A DNA stretch of 64,000 bases from Dokdonella_A sp044227025. Its GTDB lineage: Bacteria > Pseudomonadota > Gammaproteobacteria > Xanthomonadales > Rhodanobacteraceae. A model generated the notes under the pieces. That model was not told the DNA's origin. It searched no databases and was given only the letters and a program-made list of their open reading frames with translations. The translations under genes were made by a program, and so were the position numbers. This document shows positions 43,514 through 54,796 of this stretch, piece after piece (the stretch's first letter is position 1; each line of letters begins with the position of its first letter). The stretch is from positions 124,001 to 188,000 of the forward strand of contig NZ_JBGAFX010000007.1 of the NCBI RefSeq assembly GCF_044227025.1. The letters are read 5' to 3'.

Positions 43514-44425
43514 ATGATCAGACAGCGCACGCTCAAGAACATCATCCGAGCGACAGGCGTGGGTCTTCACACGGGCGACAAGGTCTACATGACCTTGCGG
43601 CCGGCAACAGTCGACACCGGCATCGTGTTCCGCCGCGTCGATCTGCCGAACCCGGTGGATATCCGTTCCTGTTGCGAAAACGTAGGCGATACCCGTCTCT
43701 CCACGACGCTCGTGAAGGGCGATGTCCGCATTGCGACCGTCGAGCATCTGCTCTCGGCGATGGCGGGCCTTGGTATCGACAATGCCTACGTCGACCTGTC
43801 GGCGCCGGAAGTGCCGATCATGGACGGCAGTGCCGGTCCATTCGTGTTCCTGCTGCAATCGGCGGGAATCGAGGAACAGGCCAAAGCCAAGCGTTTCATC
43901 CGCATCAAGAAGTCGGTCACCGTCCGTGACGGCGACAAGTGGGCCCGCTTTGAGCCGTTCGACGGTTTCAAGGTCGGCTTCTCGATCGATTTCAACCACC
44001 CGATGTTCACCAAGCGCACCTCGACCAGCGAGATCGATTTCTCGACCACCTCGTTCGTCAAGGAAGTCAGCCGCGCGCGCACGTTCGGTTTCATGCGCGA
44101 CATCGAGTACCTGCGGGAGCGCAACCTCGCGCTCGGCGGTTCGATGGACAACGCGATCGTGCTCGACGACTATCGGGTGCTCAACGAGGACGGCCTGCGG
44201 TACGAGGACGAGTTCGTCAAGCACAAGATCCTCGATGCGATCGGTGACCTGTATCTGTTGGGACACAGCCTGATCGGTGCGTTCTATGGCTACAAGTCGG
44301 GCCACGAGCTCAACAACAAGCTGCTGCGCACCCTGCTGGCGGACGCCAGCGCCTGGGAAGAGGTCAGCTTCGAGGACGAAAGCGCGGCACCGATTTCCTA
44401 CGCCCACCCGGCGCAGGCAGTGTGA
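43514..44425 (+). CDS. lpxC: UDP-3-O-acyl-GlcNAc deacetylase LpxC
   Basis: 303-aa zinc amidase catalysing the committed step of lipid A synthesis in the cytoplasm. Zinc ligands lie in VEHLLSAMAGLG and in the late HKILDAIGDLYLLGH. LSAPEVPIMDGSAGPFVFLL and FDFNHP-like SIDFNHPMF are also typical. It begins MIRQRTLKNIIRATGVGLHTG, as in relatives. Confidence 0.97.
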   Translation: MIRQRTLKNIIRATGVGLHTGDKVYMTLRPATVDTGIVFRRVDLPNPVDIRSCCENVGDTRLSTTLVKGDVRIATVEHLLSAMAGLGIDNAYVDLSAPEVPIMDGSAGPFVFLLQSAGIEEQAKAKRFIRIKKSVTVRDGDKWARFEPFDGFKVGFSIDFNHPMFTKRTSTSEIDFSTTSFVKEVSRARTFGFMRDIEYLRERNLALGGSMDNAIVLDDYRVLNEDGLRYEDEFVKHKILDAIGDLYLLGHSLIGAFYGYKSGHELNNKLLRTLLADASAWEEVSFEDESAAPISYAHPAQAV

Positions 44426-44659
44426 AACATTCGTGCCGCGTGGCGCCGGAGATTGGAACGGCGAACCGCGTCGCGAAATGGAATGACAGGTACCGGTAGG
44501 GTGCGGCTTGACCGGCGCAAAGACGCCGGCCTGTGCAGGACGCAGTCGGTTTACCCCGATGATGACCGCCACTAGCCCATGGGAGGGCGGCGCGGCGGAC
44601 AGAAGAAGAATCGAAGGCCTCCGCCAGGGGGCTGGTGGGAAACGGAGCCGCCCCGGCTC
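44426..44659. other. lpxC-dciA convergent spacer with hairpins
   Basis: 234 bp, no gene seen. CCGGCG-CAAAGA-CGCCGG (44512-44529) is a good hairpin reading from lpxC. GGAGCC-GCCCC-GGCTCC (44644-44660), read on the minus strand and followed by GTTTCCC, is a terminator-like hairpin that overlaps the dciA stop. The 100 bp between them (GGTACCGG..., CGGTTTACCCCGATGATGACC) looks structured, but I cannot assign it to a known RNA. Confidence 0.4.
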
Positions 44660-45124
44660 CTAGCTGGAATCATCAGTGGCGATGGACGCCAGACGTAGAT
44701 ACAGGGCCGCGAGTTCCGGGTCCTGAAGGACTGTCGCTGTCGCTCGCAAATGGCGTGCGGTGGCGTCGGAAAGCGGTTTCGGCTTTGTCGGTTCCGGGGG
44801 AACGGTCGGCAAGGGCGCCACTTTCACGGCGAAACGTTCGACGCCACTGCCGAGTGCAGTGCGGGCCTCTGCCAGCAGGTCGGCTTGATGAAGCCGCAGC
44901 CGGCTGGCCCAGGTCGGACTCGACGCCAGGAAGACAATCCGCCCGTTGCGCACGTCCGCGAGCCGCGTCTCGCGCGCGGTCGCGGCGGGCAAGAGGCGGC
45001 GCAGTCTTTCATCCAGCGCATCCAGCACGCGCGCGCGTTCCGCGAGCGCGTCGAGGGCGATGCACTCCGTCACGGGCCGTGGGCCTTCGGCGGAAGCGGG
45101 ATGGGGACGGCGACCTGGCGGCAT
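44660..45124 (-). CDS. dciA: DciA-type replicative helicase loader (DUF721)
   Basis: 154-aa protein with a DUF721/KH-like N-terminal domain (LDERLRRLLPAATARETRLADVRNGRIVFLASSPTWASRLR...) and a disordered Pro/Lys-rich C-terminus. DciA helps load DnaB in bacteria that lack DnaC, and it is typically encoded beside lpxC and secA, as here. The ATG at 45124 is used; a GTG three codons upstream is possible. It is divergent from the M23 peptidase with only 26 bp between the starts. Confidence 0.85.
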   Translation of the reverse strand: MPPGRRPHPASAEGPRPVTECIALDALAERARVLDALDERLRRLLPAATARETRLADVRNGRIVFLASSPTWASRLRLHQADLLAEARTALGSGVERFAVKVAPLPTVPPEPTKPKPLSDATARHLRATATVLQDPELAALYLRLASIATDDSS

Positions 45125-45150
45125 GGCGAACACGAACTCGGCGCAGCAGC

Positions 45151-46089
45151 ATGAACATCATTATCGTCCGCAACGCGCACGCACTGCCATTGCGAATCGA
45201 CCTCGGCGGGCGCAACGCGCGCCTGCTCGCGGTCGCATTGTGCGCCTGTGCGAGCGTGCTGATCGCGGTCGGTGCCGCCGGTGCCTGGCTGTTCGCCAGC
45301 CCGCGCGCGCATGACTTGCATGAAATCGCGCAATTGCGTGCAGCATTGGCCGACCAGCGCAACGCGCTCGCTGGCCTCGACCAGGACTCGCACCGCAACC
45401 TCGACGCGCTCGCCGCCCAGCTCGGCCAGCTGCAAGCCCAGGCGACGCGCCTCAATGCGCTCGGCGAGCGCCTGACCCAGGTCGGCAAGCTCGACGACGG
45501 CGAATTCGATTTCGGCGCCGACCCCGCGGTCGGCGGCCCCGAGGAACCGGCGACCGGCGTCACGATGCCGCTGCCGCTGCAGAACGGCATCGACGACCTG
45601 CGCGCCGAGTTTGATCACCAGCAGGCGCAGCTCGACGTGCTGGAGAACCTCCTGCGCGACCGCAAGATCGACAACCAGCTGCTGCCGAGCGGAATGCCGG
45701 TGGCACAGGGTTACATCGCCTCCGGCTTCGGCGACCGCTCCGATCCGTTCGACGGCCACCAGGCGATCCACATGGGCGTTGATTTCTCCGCGCCGGAAGG
45801 CACGCCGGTCACCGCCGTCGCCGACGGCGTCGTCACCTTCACCGGCGTGCGCACCGGGTATGGCAACGTGGTCGAGATCGATCACGGCAACGGCTACATG
45901 ACCCGTTACGCGCACAATTCGGCGATCGACGCGAAAGAGGGCGACCGCGTGCATGCGGGACAGACGATCGCGAACGTCGGCTCGACCGGACGCTCGACCG
46001 GACCGCATTGCCATTTCGAGGTCTGGTACAACGGCCGCGCCGTCAATCCGATGGTGTACGTGAAGTCGACCCGCGCCAACCGCGCCTGA
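45151..46089 (+). CDS. M23 family peptidase (LytM domain), membrane-anchored
   Basis: 312-aa protein with an N-terminal membrane segment (about 24-46), a periplasmic coiled coil (about 52-120), and a C-terminal LytM domain from about 190 with the zinc motifs HMGVDFSAPEGTPV (HxxxD) and GPHCHFEVWYNG (HxH), both intact, so catalytic activity is expected. It cuts peptidoglycan cross-links in the periplasm. It occupies the place between lpxC and secA where enterobacteria encode SecM. Confidence 0.93.
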   Translation: MNIIIVRNAHALPLRIDLGGRNARLLAVALCACASVLIAVGAAGAWLFASPRAHDLHEIAQLRAALADQRNALAGLDQDSHRNLDALAAQLGQLQAQATRLNALGERLTQVGKLDDGEFDFGADPAVGGPEEPATGVTMPLPLQNGIDDLRAEFDHQQAQLDVLENLLRDRKIDNQLLPSGMPVAQGYIASGFGDRSDPFDGHQAIHMGVDFSAPEGTPVTAVADGVVTFTGVRTGYGNVVEIDHGNGYMTRYAHNSAIDAKEGDRVHAGQTIANVGSTGRSTGPHCHFEVWYNGRAVNPMVYVKSTRANRA

Positions 46090-46144
46090 AGGGGTTCCGG
46101 CGCCGCCGCGGCGCTTGAAACGGGGCCCTGCGCCACAAACTGGT

Positions 46145-46172
46145 TTGTTCCGGGCCGCCGCCGCCGTATCAT
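46145..46172 (+). promoter_or_regulatory. Possible secA promoter
   Basis: TTGTTC (46145-46150) and TATCAT (46167-46172) are 16 bp apart, 133 bp before secA. The -10 lies in the loop of a GCCGCC...GGCGGC hairpin. No SecM-like arrest peptide is encoded between here and secA. Confidence 0.4.
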
Positions 46173-46304
46173 CGGCGGCTTGGCCGTTGCCGGCGGAACC
46201 ATTCCGCGGTCACAGGCCGGCCACGGCCCGGTTCCCGTCGGACGAATCCCGTCGGGGAATCCGCGCCGGTGCGGCCATCCCGAATTCCCAAGCGAAGACC
46301 CTCC

Positions 46305-49052
<2,748 letters not shown>

Positions 49053-49068
49053 ACTGAGGGCCGCCAGC

Positions 49069-50013
49069 ATGCCGGCATCGATCCACGTCGTCGCCGGCGT
49101 GCTGCATGACGCAGCGGGTCGCGTGCTCGTCGCGCAGCGCCCGCCCGGCAAGCACCTTGCCGGCCTGTGGGAATTCCCCGGCGGCAAGTGCGAGGCCGGC
49201 GAGGCGGCGGTCGACGCGCTCGCGCGCGAGCTGCGCGAGGAACTCGGGATCGTGGTCGAGTCGGCGCGTCCCCTGATCGCTATTCCGCATCGTTATCCCG
49301 ACCAGGACATCCTGCTCGACGTCTGGCAGGTCTCGACATGGTCCGGCACCCTGCATCCACACGAAGGGCAGGCGTTCGCCTGGGTTGACCTCGCCGCACT
49401 CGACCAGGTGCCGATGCCGCCCGCGGATCGCCCGGTGATCGCTGCATTGCGCCTGCCGGAGCGTTTTCTGATCACCCCGGACCTGCCCCAGGGCAGCTCC
49501 GCAGAACTGCTCGCCGGCATCGAGCGCGCCTGCCGGCGTGGCGTGCGCATGGTCCAGTTGCGCTTGCCGCACTGGCCACGCGCGGCATTGGCCGCGTTCG
49601 CACGCGAGGCCCGCACCCTCTGCACGGCGCATGCGACCCGCCTGCTGCTGAACGGCGATACCCAGCTCGCGATGGTGCTCGGCCTCGATGGCGTGCATCT
49701 GCCGGCGCGCATCGCCGCGACGCTGTCGCAGCGGCCGCTGCCCGCCGACCGCTGGCTCGGCGTCTCCTGCCACGACGCCGCCGAACTGCTCCACGCGGTG
49801 CGCATCGGTGCCGACTTCGCGACCCTGTCCCCGGTTTTCCCGACCCCGGGCCACGCCGATTCGACCGCGCTCGGCTGGGACCGCTTCGCCGACCTGGTGG
49901 CGCACGTGCCGATCCCGGTCTACGCCCTCGGCGGCCTCGAACGCGAGGACATCGACGCCGCCTGGATGGCCGGCGCGCAAGGCATCGCGGCGATCCGCGG
50001 GTTTTGGGGCTGA
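49069..50013 (+). CDS. mutT: Nudix hydrolase (MutT-like) fused to a thiamine-phosphate-synthase-like domain
   Basis: 314-aa two-domain protein. Residues 1-130 are a MutT-type Nudix domain with the full Nudix box GGKCEAGEAAVDALARELREELGI, expected to hydrolyse oxidised dGTP. Residues about 140-314 form a ThiE/TenI-like TIM barrel (FLITPDLP, RMVQLRLPHWPRAALAAFAREA, LLLNGDTQLAMVLGLDGVHLP, FATLSPVFPTPGHAD, YALGGLEREDIDAAWMAGAQGIAAIRGFW). This fusion is known downstream of secA in gammaproteobacteria; the role of the second domain is unproven. 16 bp after secA. Confidence 0.9.
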   Translation: MPASIHVVAGVLHDAAGRVLVAQRPPGKHLAGLWEFPGGKCEAGEAAVDALARELREELGIVVESARPLIAIPHRYPDQDILLDVWQVSTWSGTLHPHEGQAFAWVDLAALDQVPMPPADRPVIAALRLPERFLITPDLPQGSSAELLAGIERACRRGVRMVQLRLPHWPRAALAAFAREARTLCTAHATRLLLNGDTQLAMVLGLDGVHLPARIAATLSQRPLPADRWLGVSCHDAAELLHAVRIGADFATLSPVFPTPGHADSTALGWDRFADLVAHVPIPVYALGGLEREDIDAAWMAGAQGIAAIRGFWG

Positions 50014-50031
50014 CCCGGCCGGAGCCGGACT

Positions 50032-50655
50032 TCAGCCCTCGAGAGCATCGCCGGCCAGCGCGAGGTATTTTGCATGCAGTGCTGCAACGCGCTGGTCGAG
50101 GTCGGCCAGCGTGCCGTCGTTCACGATGACGTCGTCAGCGATCGCGAGTCGTTGTTTACGACTGGCCTGTGCGTCAAGCATTGAATCGGCAAGTGCGTCG
50201 GTGATGCCATCGCGCGCAATCAGGCGTGCATGCTGCACCTCGCGCGGCACATCGACGACCAGCACGCGATCGACCCAGCGGTAGTCACCGCCGCTCTCGA
50301 CCAGTAGCGGGATCGCCAGCATCACGTAGAGTCCTCGCGCCGCCGAGGCGCGCTCACGCAGCACCGCGCGTACTCGCGGATGCAGGATCGCTTCGAGCCT
50401 GCGGCGAGCGTTCGTATCCGCGAATACCCGCTCGCGCATCGCGGCGCGATCGAGTCCGCCGCGCGAATCGAGGATGGCGGCGCCGAACGTCGAGACGACC
50501 TCGCGCAACGCTGGCATCCCCGGGGCAACCAGATCGCGCGCGACGACGTCGGCGTCGATCACCTCGACGCCGTGGGTTGCGAAGCGGACGCAAACCGCCG
50601 ACTTGCCGCTTGCGATGCCGCCGGTCAGGGCCACGCAGAACGGAGTGTCACGCAT
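50032..50655 (-). CDS. coaE: Dephospho-CoA kinase
   Basis: 207-aa P-loop kinase for the last step of coenzyme A synthesis. It opens with VALTGGIASGKSAVCVRFATHG (Walker A GGIASGKS), then VIDADVVARDLV, and later VDRVLVVDVPREVQHARLIARDG, with AIADDVIVNDGTLADLDQRV near the end. 15 bp after pilD on the same strand; the pilBCD-coaE grouping is conserved in gammaproteobacteria. Convergent with the mutT fusion. Confidence 0.96.
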   Translation of the reverse strand: MRDTPFCVALTGGIASGKSAVCVRFATHGVEVIDADVVARDLVAPGMPALREVVSTFGAAILDSRGGLDRAAMRERVFADTNARRRLEAILHPRVRAVLRERASAARGLYVMLAIPLLVESGGDYRWVDRVLVVDVPREVQHARLIARDGITDALADSMLDAQASRKQRLAIADDVIVNDGTLADLDQRVAALHAKYLALAGDALEG

Positions 50656-50670
50656 CGGGCGTGACCACGC

Positions 50671-51564
50671 TCAGGCCAGTCCGAACAGGCGCGAATACAG
50701 CCCGCCGAGCTCCGGGCCGAACACGAACCATGACCAGCCGGCCGCAGCGATGAACGGACCAAACGGGATCGGCGTGCTGCGGTCGCGCCCCTGCAGCGCG
50801 AGCGCCGACCCGCCGACGATCGCGCCGATCAACGACGACAACAGGATGATAGGCAGCAGGCTCATCGCCCCCATCCACGCACCGAGCGCGGCGAGCAACT
50901 TGAAATCGCCGTAGCCCATGCCTTCCTTGCCGGTGGAAAGCTTGAACAGCCAGAACACCGACCACAGGCTGAGATAGCCGAGCGCGGCGCCGATGATCGC
51001 CGCAGGTGGCGCCACGAACAGTGGCACGAGCGAAACCAGCAAGCCGAGCCAGAGCAGGGGAAGCGTGAGCTGGTCGGGCAAGAGCTGCGTGCGCACGTCG
51101 ATGCCGGAAGCGGCAATCAGCGTCCATGTGAACGGCAACGCCGCGGCCAGTTGCCAGCCGTACCCGAATCGCCAGGCGACCAGGGCGGATGCGAGCGCCG
51201 TCAGCAGTTCGACCAGCGGGTACTGCCACGAAATCGGCGTCCTGCAATAGCGGCAGCGCCCGCGCAGCGCGAGCCAGCTCAGCAGCGGGATGTTGTCGAG
51301 CGGTGACAGCGGATGCTTGCAGTGCGGGCAATGCGACCCGGTGAACACGAGATCCGGCGGTGCGGCCTCCGATTCCGACGCCTCGTGCGGCGGTTCGTTG
51401 ATGGCGACATCCTGCAGCAGCTCGCGCGCCTGCTGGCGCCAGTCATGCTCGAGCCGGCGCGGCAGGCGCAGGATCACGACGTTGAGAAAACTGCCGACGA
51501 GCAGGCCAAGCACGCTGACGAGCGGAATCAGCAACGAGCCTTGCAACCACTCGAACTCGGTCAT
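50671..51564 (-). CDS. pilD: Prepilin peptidase/N-methyltransferase PilD
   Basis: 297-aa inner-membrane aspartyl protease that cleaves and methylates type IV prepilins and pseudopilins. The cytoplasmic zinc site CPHCKHPLSPLDNIPLLSW...CRYC has both CxxC pairs. The active-site aspartates lie in ASGIDVRTQLLPD and in GMGYGDFKLLAALGAW (GxGD). About eight membrane segments. The start MTEFEWLQG at 51564 is preferred over a longer frame. Confidence 0.95.
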   Translation of the reverse strand: MTEFEWLQGSLLIPLVSVLGLLVGSFLNVVILRLPRRLEHDWRQQARELLQDVAINEPPHEASESEAAPPDLVFTGSHCPHCKHPLSPLDNIPLLSWLALRGRCRYCRTPISWQYPLVELLTALASALVAWRFGYGWQLAAALPFTWTLIAASGIDVRTQLLPDQLTLPLLWLGLLVSLVPLFVAPPAAIIGAALGYLSLWSVFWLFKLSTGKEGMGYGDFKLLAALGAWMGAMSLLPIILLSSLIGAIVGGSALALQGRDRSTPIPFGPFIAAAGWSWFVFGPELGGLYSRLFGLA

Positions 51565-51660
51565 CGGCAATCCATGGATATCCGGGTCTGGAAAACAAGC
51601 AGGCCGGGACGCGTCCGATGCGCTCCCGGCCCGAGATGGTACGAGCAACGGCGGATTGCG

Positions 51661-52944
51661 TCAGCCGACGACCGAACCAAGCTTGAAGATCGGCAGGTAC
51701 ATGCCGATGACCATGCCGCCCACGACAGTACCGATGACGACCATGATCATCGGCTCGAGCAGGCTCGACAGTGCGTCGACCGCATTGTTCACCTCGGTCT
51801 CGTAGAACTCGGCGATCTTGAACAGCATCGCGTCGAGCGCACCGGCTTCTTCGCCGATCGCGACCATCTGCGTGACCATGTTCGGGAACAGGTTGGTCTG
51901 CTTCATCGCGAGCTGCAACTGGTGGCCGACCGCGACGTCTTCGCGGATTCGCTTTACCGCATCGTTGTAGACCACGCTGCCGGTGGCGTTGCCGACCGAG
52001 TCGAGTGCCTCGACCAGCGGCACGCCGGCGCGGAAGGTCACACCGAGCGTGCGCGCGAAGCGCGCGATCGCCGACTGGCGCAGGATCTGGCCGACGACGG
52101 GAATCTTCAGCAGCATGCGCCCGACGAAATGCGCGAAACGCTCGGACCGCTTGTACAACGTAATGATGCCGAAAATGCTGCCGACGAAGATCAGCAACAT
52201 GAGCCACCAGTACGACGTCATGAAGCGCGACATGTTGATGAGCATCTGCGTAAATGCAGGCAGATCCGCGCCCATGCCCTTGAACACGGTCTCGAACTGG
52301 GGGATAACGAAGATCAACAGGATGCACGAGACAATCACCGCAACAGACAACACTGCGGCTGGATAGAACATCGCCTTCTTGATCTTGCCCTTGATGTTCT
52401 CGATGTTTTCCTTGTAGGTTGCAATCGTATCGAGCACGGTGTCGAGCACGCCGGCCGACTCGCCCGCCTTGACCAGGTTGACGAACAGTTCGTCGAAGTG
52501 CACCGGGTACTTGTTGAGCGCTTCGTGCAGGGCCGAGCCGCCCTCGATCTCCGTCTTCACGTCGACCAGCATGTCCTTCATGCGCGGATTGCTCTGGCCG
52601 CCCGCGACGATGTCGAAGCCTTGCACCATCGGCACGCCGGCGGCCATCATCGTCGCCAATTGGCGGCTGAATACCGCGATGTCGCGTCCCTTGATGGCCT
52701 TGCCGGTCTTGCCGAACAGCGGCTTGGCCTTGGCCTTTACCACCTGCGGATTGATGCCCTGCTTGCGCAGGTCGGCCTTGACCAGGTTCGCATTCTTGCT
52801 GACTGACTCGCCCTTGATCTTGATGCCGCGCTTGTCCAGACCGACCCAGGTGTAGGTCTGCATCTCGCTGACTTGCGCGCGGGACTTGCCGCGCTGAGTG
52901 GCGGCGGCTTTCGCCTTGAGTGCTGCGGCGGTTGCGGTAGCCAT
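51661..52944 (-). CDS. pilC: Type IV pilus platform protein PilC
   Basis: 427-aa inner-membrane protein of the GspF family with two T2SSF domains (about 85-208 and 290-410) and three membrane segments. FSRQLATMMAAGVPMVQGFDIV, MFYPAAVLSVAVIVSCILLIFVIPQF and the repeat FARTLGVTFRAGVPLVEALDSV show the internal duplication. It anchors the PilB/PilT motors. It lies 3 bp after pilB; 96 bp separates it from pilD. Confidence 0.96.
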   Translation of the reverse strand: MATATAAALKAKAAATQRGKSRAQVSEMQTYTWVGLDKRGIKIKGESVSKNANLVKADLRKQGINPQVVKAKAKPLFGKTGKAIKGRDIAVFSRQLATMMAAGVPMVQGFDIVAGGQSNPRMKDMLVDVKTEIEGGSALHEALNKYPVHFDELFVNLVKAGESAGVLDTVLDTIATYKENIENIKGKIKKAMFYPAAVLSVAVIVSCILLIFVIPQFETVFKGMGADLPAFTQMLINMSRFMTSYWWLMLLIFVGSIFGIITLYKRSERFAHFVGRMLLKIPVVGQILRQSAIARFARTLGVTFRAGVPLVEALDSVGNATGSVVYNDAVKRIREDVAVGHQLQLAMKQTNLFPNMVTQMVAIGEEAGALDAMLFKIAEFYETEVNNAVDALSSLLEPMIMVVIGTVVGGMVIGMYLPIFKLGSVVG

Positions 52945-52947
52945 GGC

Positions 52948-54672
52948 TTAGTCCTTGGTGACGCGGTTGATTTCGGCGAGGCTGACGACGCCTTGCTTGC
53001 ACTTCATGAGCGCCGATTGGCGCAGGTCGCGGATACCGACGCGGCGCGCCTCCTCGGCAATCTGCAGCGCGCTGCCGCCGGCGAGGATGATCTTCTGGAT
53101 CTCCTCGCTCATCGGCATGACCTGATAGATGCCGGTACGGCCCTTGTAGCCTTCGTTGCAGCCGGAACAGCCGCCGGCATCGAACAACTGCATGCCGGAA
53201 TCGATGTCGGCCTGGCTGAAGCCTTCGGCCAGCAATGCCGCCGGTGGAAGCACGAGCGGCTTCTTGCAGTCGTGCAGTCGGCGCGCGAGGCGTTGCGCGA
53301 TGACCAGCGATACCGACGAGGTGATGTTGTACGGCGCGATGCCCATGTTCATCAGGCGCGAGATCGTCTGCGCCGCGTCATTCGTGTGCAGGGTGGACAG
53401 CACCATGTGGCCGGTCTGCGCGGCCTTGATCGCGATCTCGGCGGTCTCGAGGTCGCGGATTTCGCCGACCATGATCACGTCCGGATCCTGGCGCAGGAAC
53501 GAACGCAGCGCAGCGGCGAACGTCATGCCGCGCTTGGTGTTCTGCTGCACCTGGTTCACGCCGGGCAGGCGGATTTCGACCGGATCCTCGACCGTCGAGA
53601 TGTTGCGGCCTTCGGTGTTGAGGATGTTCAGCGCGGTATAGAGCGACACGGTCTTGCCGGAGCCGGTCGGGCCGGTCACCAGCACCATGCCGTAGGGTTT
53701 TTCGATCGCATCGAGGAACAGCTTCTTCTGGTCTTCCTCATAGCCGAGCTTCTCGATGCCCATCTTCGCCGCCGAGGCGTCGAGGATGCGCAGCACGATC
53801 TTCTCGCCGAACAGGGTCGGGCAGGTGCTGACGCGAAAGTCGATCGCCTTGGTCTTGGAAAGGTTGAGCTTGATGCGACCGTCCTGCGGCACGCGTTTCT
53901 CGGCGATGTCGAGCCCGCTCATGACCTTGAGGCGCGAGGAGATGCGCGGGCTGAGCTTGATCGGTGGGGAGGCGACCGCGCGCAGCATGCCATCCATGCG
54001 ATATCGCACGCGATAGGCGGATTCATACGGCTCGAAATGGATGTCGGAGGCGCCGCGCTTGATCGCGTCTACCAGTACCTTGTTGACGAACTTCACGACC
54101 GGCGCGTCTTCGCCGCCCGTGGCGTCGACGCCGGTCTGTTCCTCGTCGTCGACCGCGCCGAGTTCGAGGTTCTCCAGTCCTTCGGAGTCGCCCATGTCGG
54201 TGATGTTCTGGCTCGATGCCGACTGCGCGAGCTCGATCGCGCGTTCGAGCTTGCCTTCCTCGACCAGGATCGGTTCGATCAGGTGGTTCGACTGGAACTT
54301 GATCTCGTCCAGCGCGCGAAGGTTGGTCGGGTCGGACACGCCCACGAAGAGGCGGTTGCCGCGTTTGAACAGCGGCAGGACCTTGTGCTTGGCTATCAGA
54401 TCCTCGCGCACGATGCTGATCGGCAGCTGTGCGTAGTCAAGGGACTCGACATCCAGCAGGGGCATGCCGAACTCGGCCGAAGACGCCATCGCCACTTGGC
54501 GGCCCTGCGCCAGGCTGTTGTCGATCAGCCACGTCGCGAGCGGAATCTTCGCCTTGGACGCGTCGTCGACGGCCTTGCGCGCGTCCGCTTCAGCCAACAC
54601 GCCGTCGGAGACAAGGCGCCTGGCGATGCCGGAAAGGCCCGCCAACGGCGGCGTATTCATCTGGGTTGCCAT
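52948..54672 (-). CDS. pilB: Type IV pilus assembly ATPase PilB
   Basis: 574-aa hexameric extension motor. An N-terminal MshEN-type domain (about 10-150) may bind c-di-GMP. The ATPase core has Walker A VTGPTGSGKTVSLYTALN, Walker B DPDVIMVGEIRDLETAEIA and STLHTNDAAQTISRL. The zinc region retains GCSGCNEGYKGRTG, but the first cysteine pair is reduced to one (RLHDCKKP), so a classical four-cysteine site is incomplete. The ATG at 54672 (MATQMNTPP) is used; MNTPP four codons later is possible. Promoter-proximal gene of pilB-pilC-pilD-coaE. Confidence 0.95.
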   Translation of the reverse strand: MATQMNTPPLAGLSGIARRLVSDGVLAEADARKAVDDASKAKIPLATWLIDNSLAQGRQVAMASSAEFGMPLLDVESLDYAQLPISIVREDLIAKHKVLPLFKRGNRLFVGVSDPTNLRALDEIKFQSNHLIEPILVEEGKLERAIELAQSASSQNITDMGDSEGLENLELGAVDDEEQTGVDATGGEDAPVVKFVNKVLVDAIKRGASDIHFEPYESAYRVRYRMDGMLRAVASPPIKLSPRISSRLKVMSGLDIAEKRVPQDGRIKLNLSKTKAIDFRVSTCPTLFGEKIVLRILDASAAKMGIEKLGYEEDQKKLFLDAIEKPYGMVLVTGPTGSGKTVSLYTALNILNTEGRNISTVEDPVEIRLPGVNQVQQNTKRGMTFAAALRSFLRQDPDVIMVGEIRDLETAEIAIKAAQTGHMVLSTLHTNDAAQTISRLMNMGIAPYNITSSVSLVIAQRLARRLHDCKKPLVLPPAALLAEGFSQADIDSGMQLFDAGGCSGCNEGYKGRTGIYQVMPMSEEIQKIILAGGSALQIAEEARRVGIRDLRQSALMKCKQGVVSLAEINRVTKD

Positions 54673-54723
54673 AGGAATGCCGTGCAAGTCCCCGTATCTA
54701 TAGCTGAATCTACCCCAAATACA

Positions 54724-54752
54724 TTGCCGAATGTACTCCCTGCGGGCAGTAT
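54724..54752 (+). promoter_or_regulatory. Possible promoter of the GT2 operon in the pilB divergent region
   Basis: TTGCCG (54724-54729) and CAGTAT (54747-54752) are 17 bp apart, 44 bp before the GT2 start. On the minus strand the same 124-bp region carries several AT-rich -10-like boxes for pilB. TTGCCG sits in the hairpin ACATT-GCCG-AATGT (54721-54734). Confidence 0.35.
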
Positions 54753-54796
54753 AGGGAGACAGCTCACAGAATACATGCCTTGCGGCCGGGGAACCC

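Noticed and set aside
44490..44600. Possible c-di-GMP riboswitch (GCGCAAAGACGCC, CCGATGATG fragments)
   Set aside because: The fragments recall the GEMM-I motif but the order and helices do not fit, and no gene on the same strand starts nearby.
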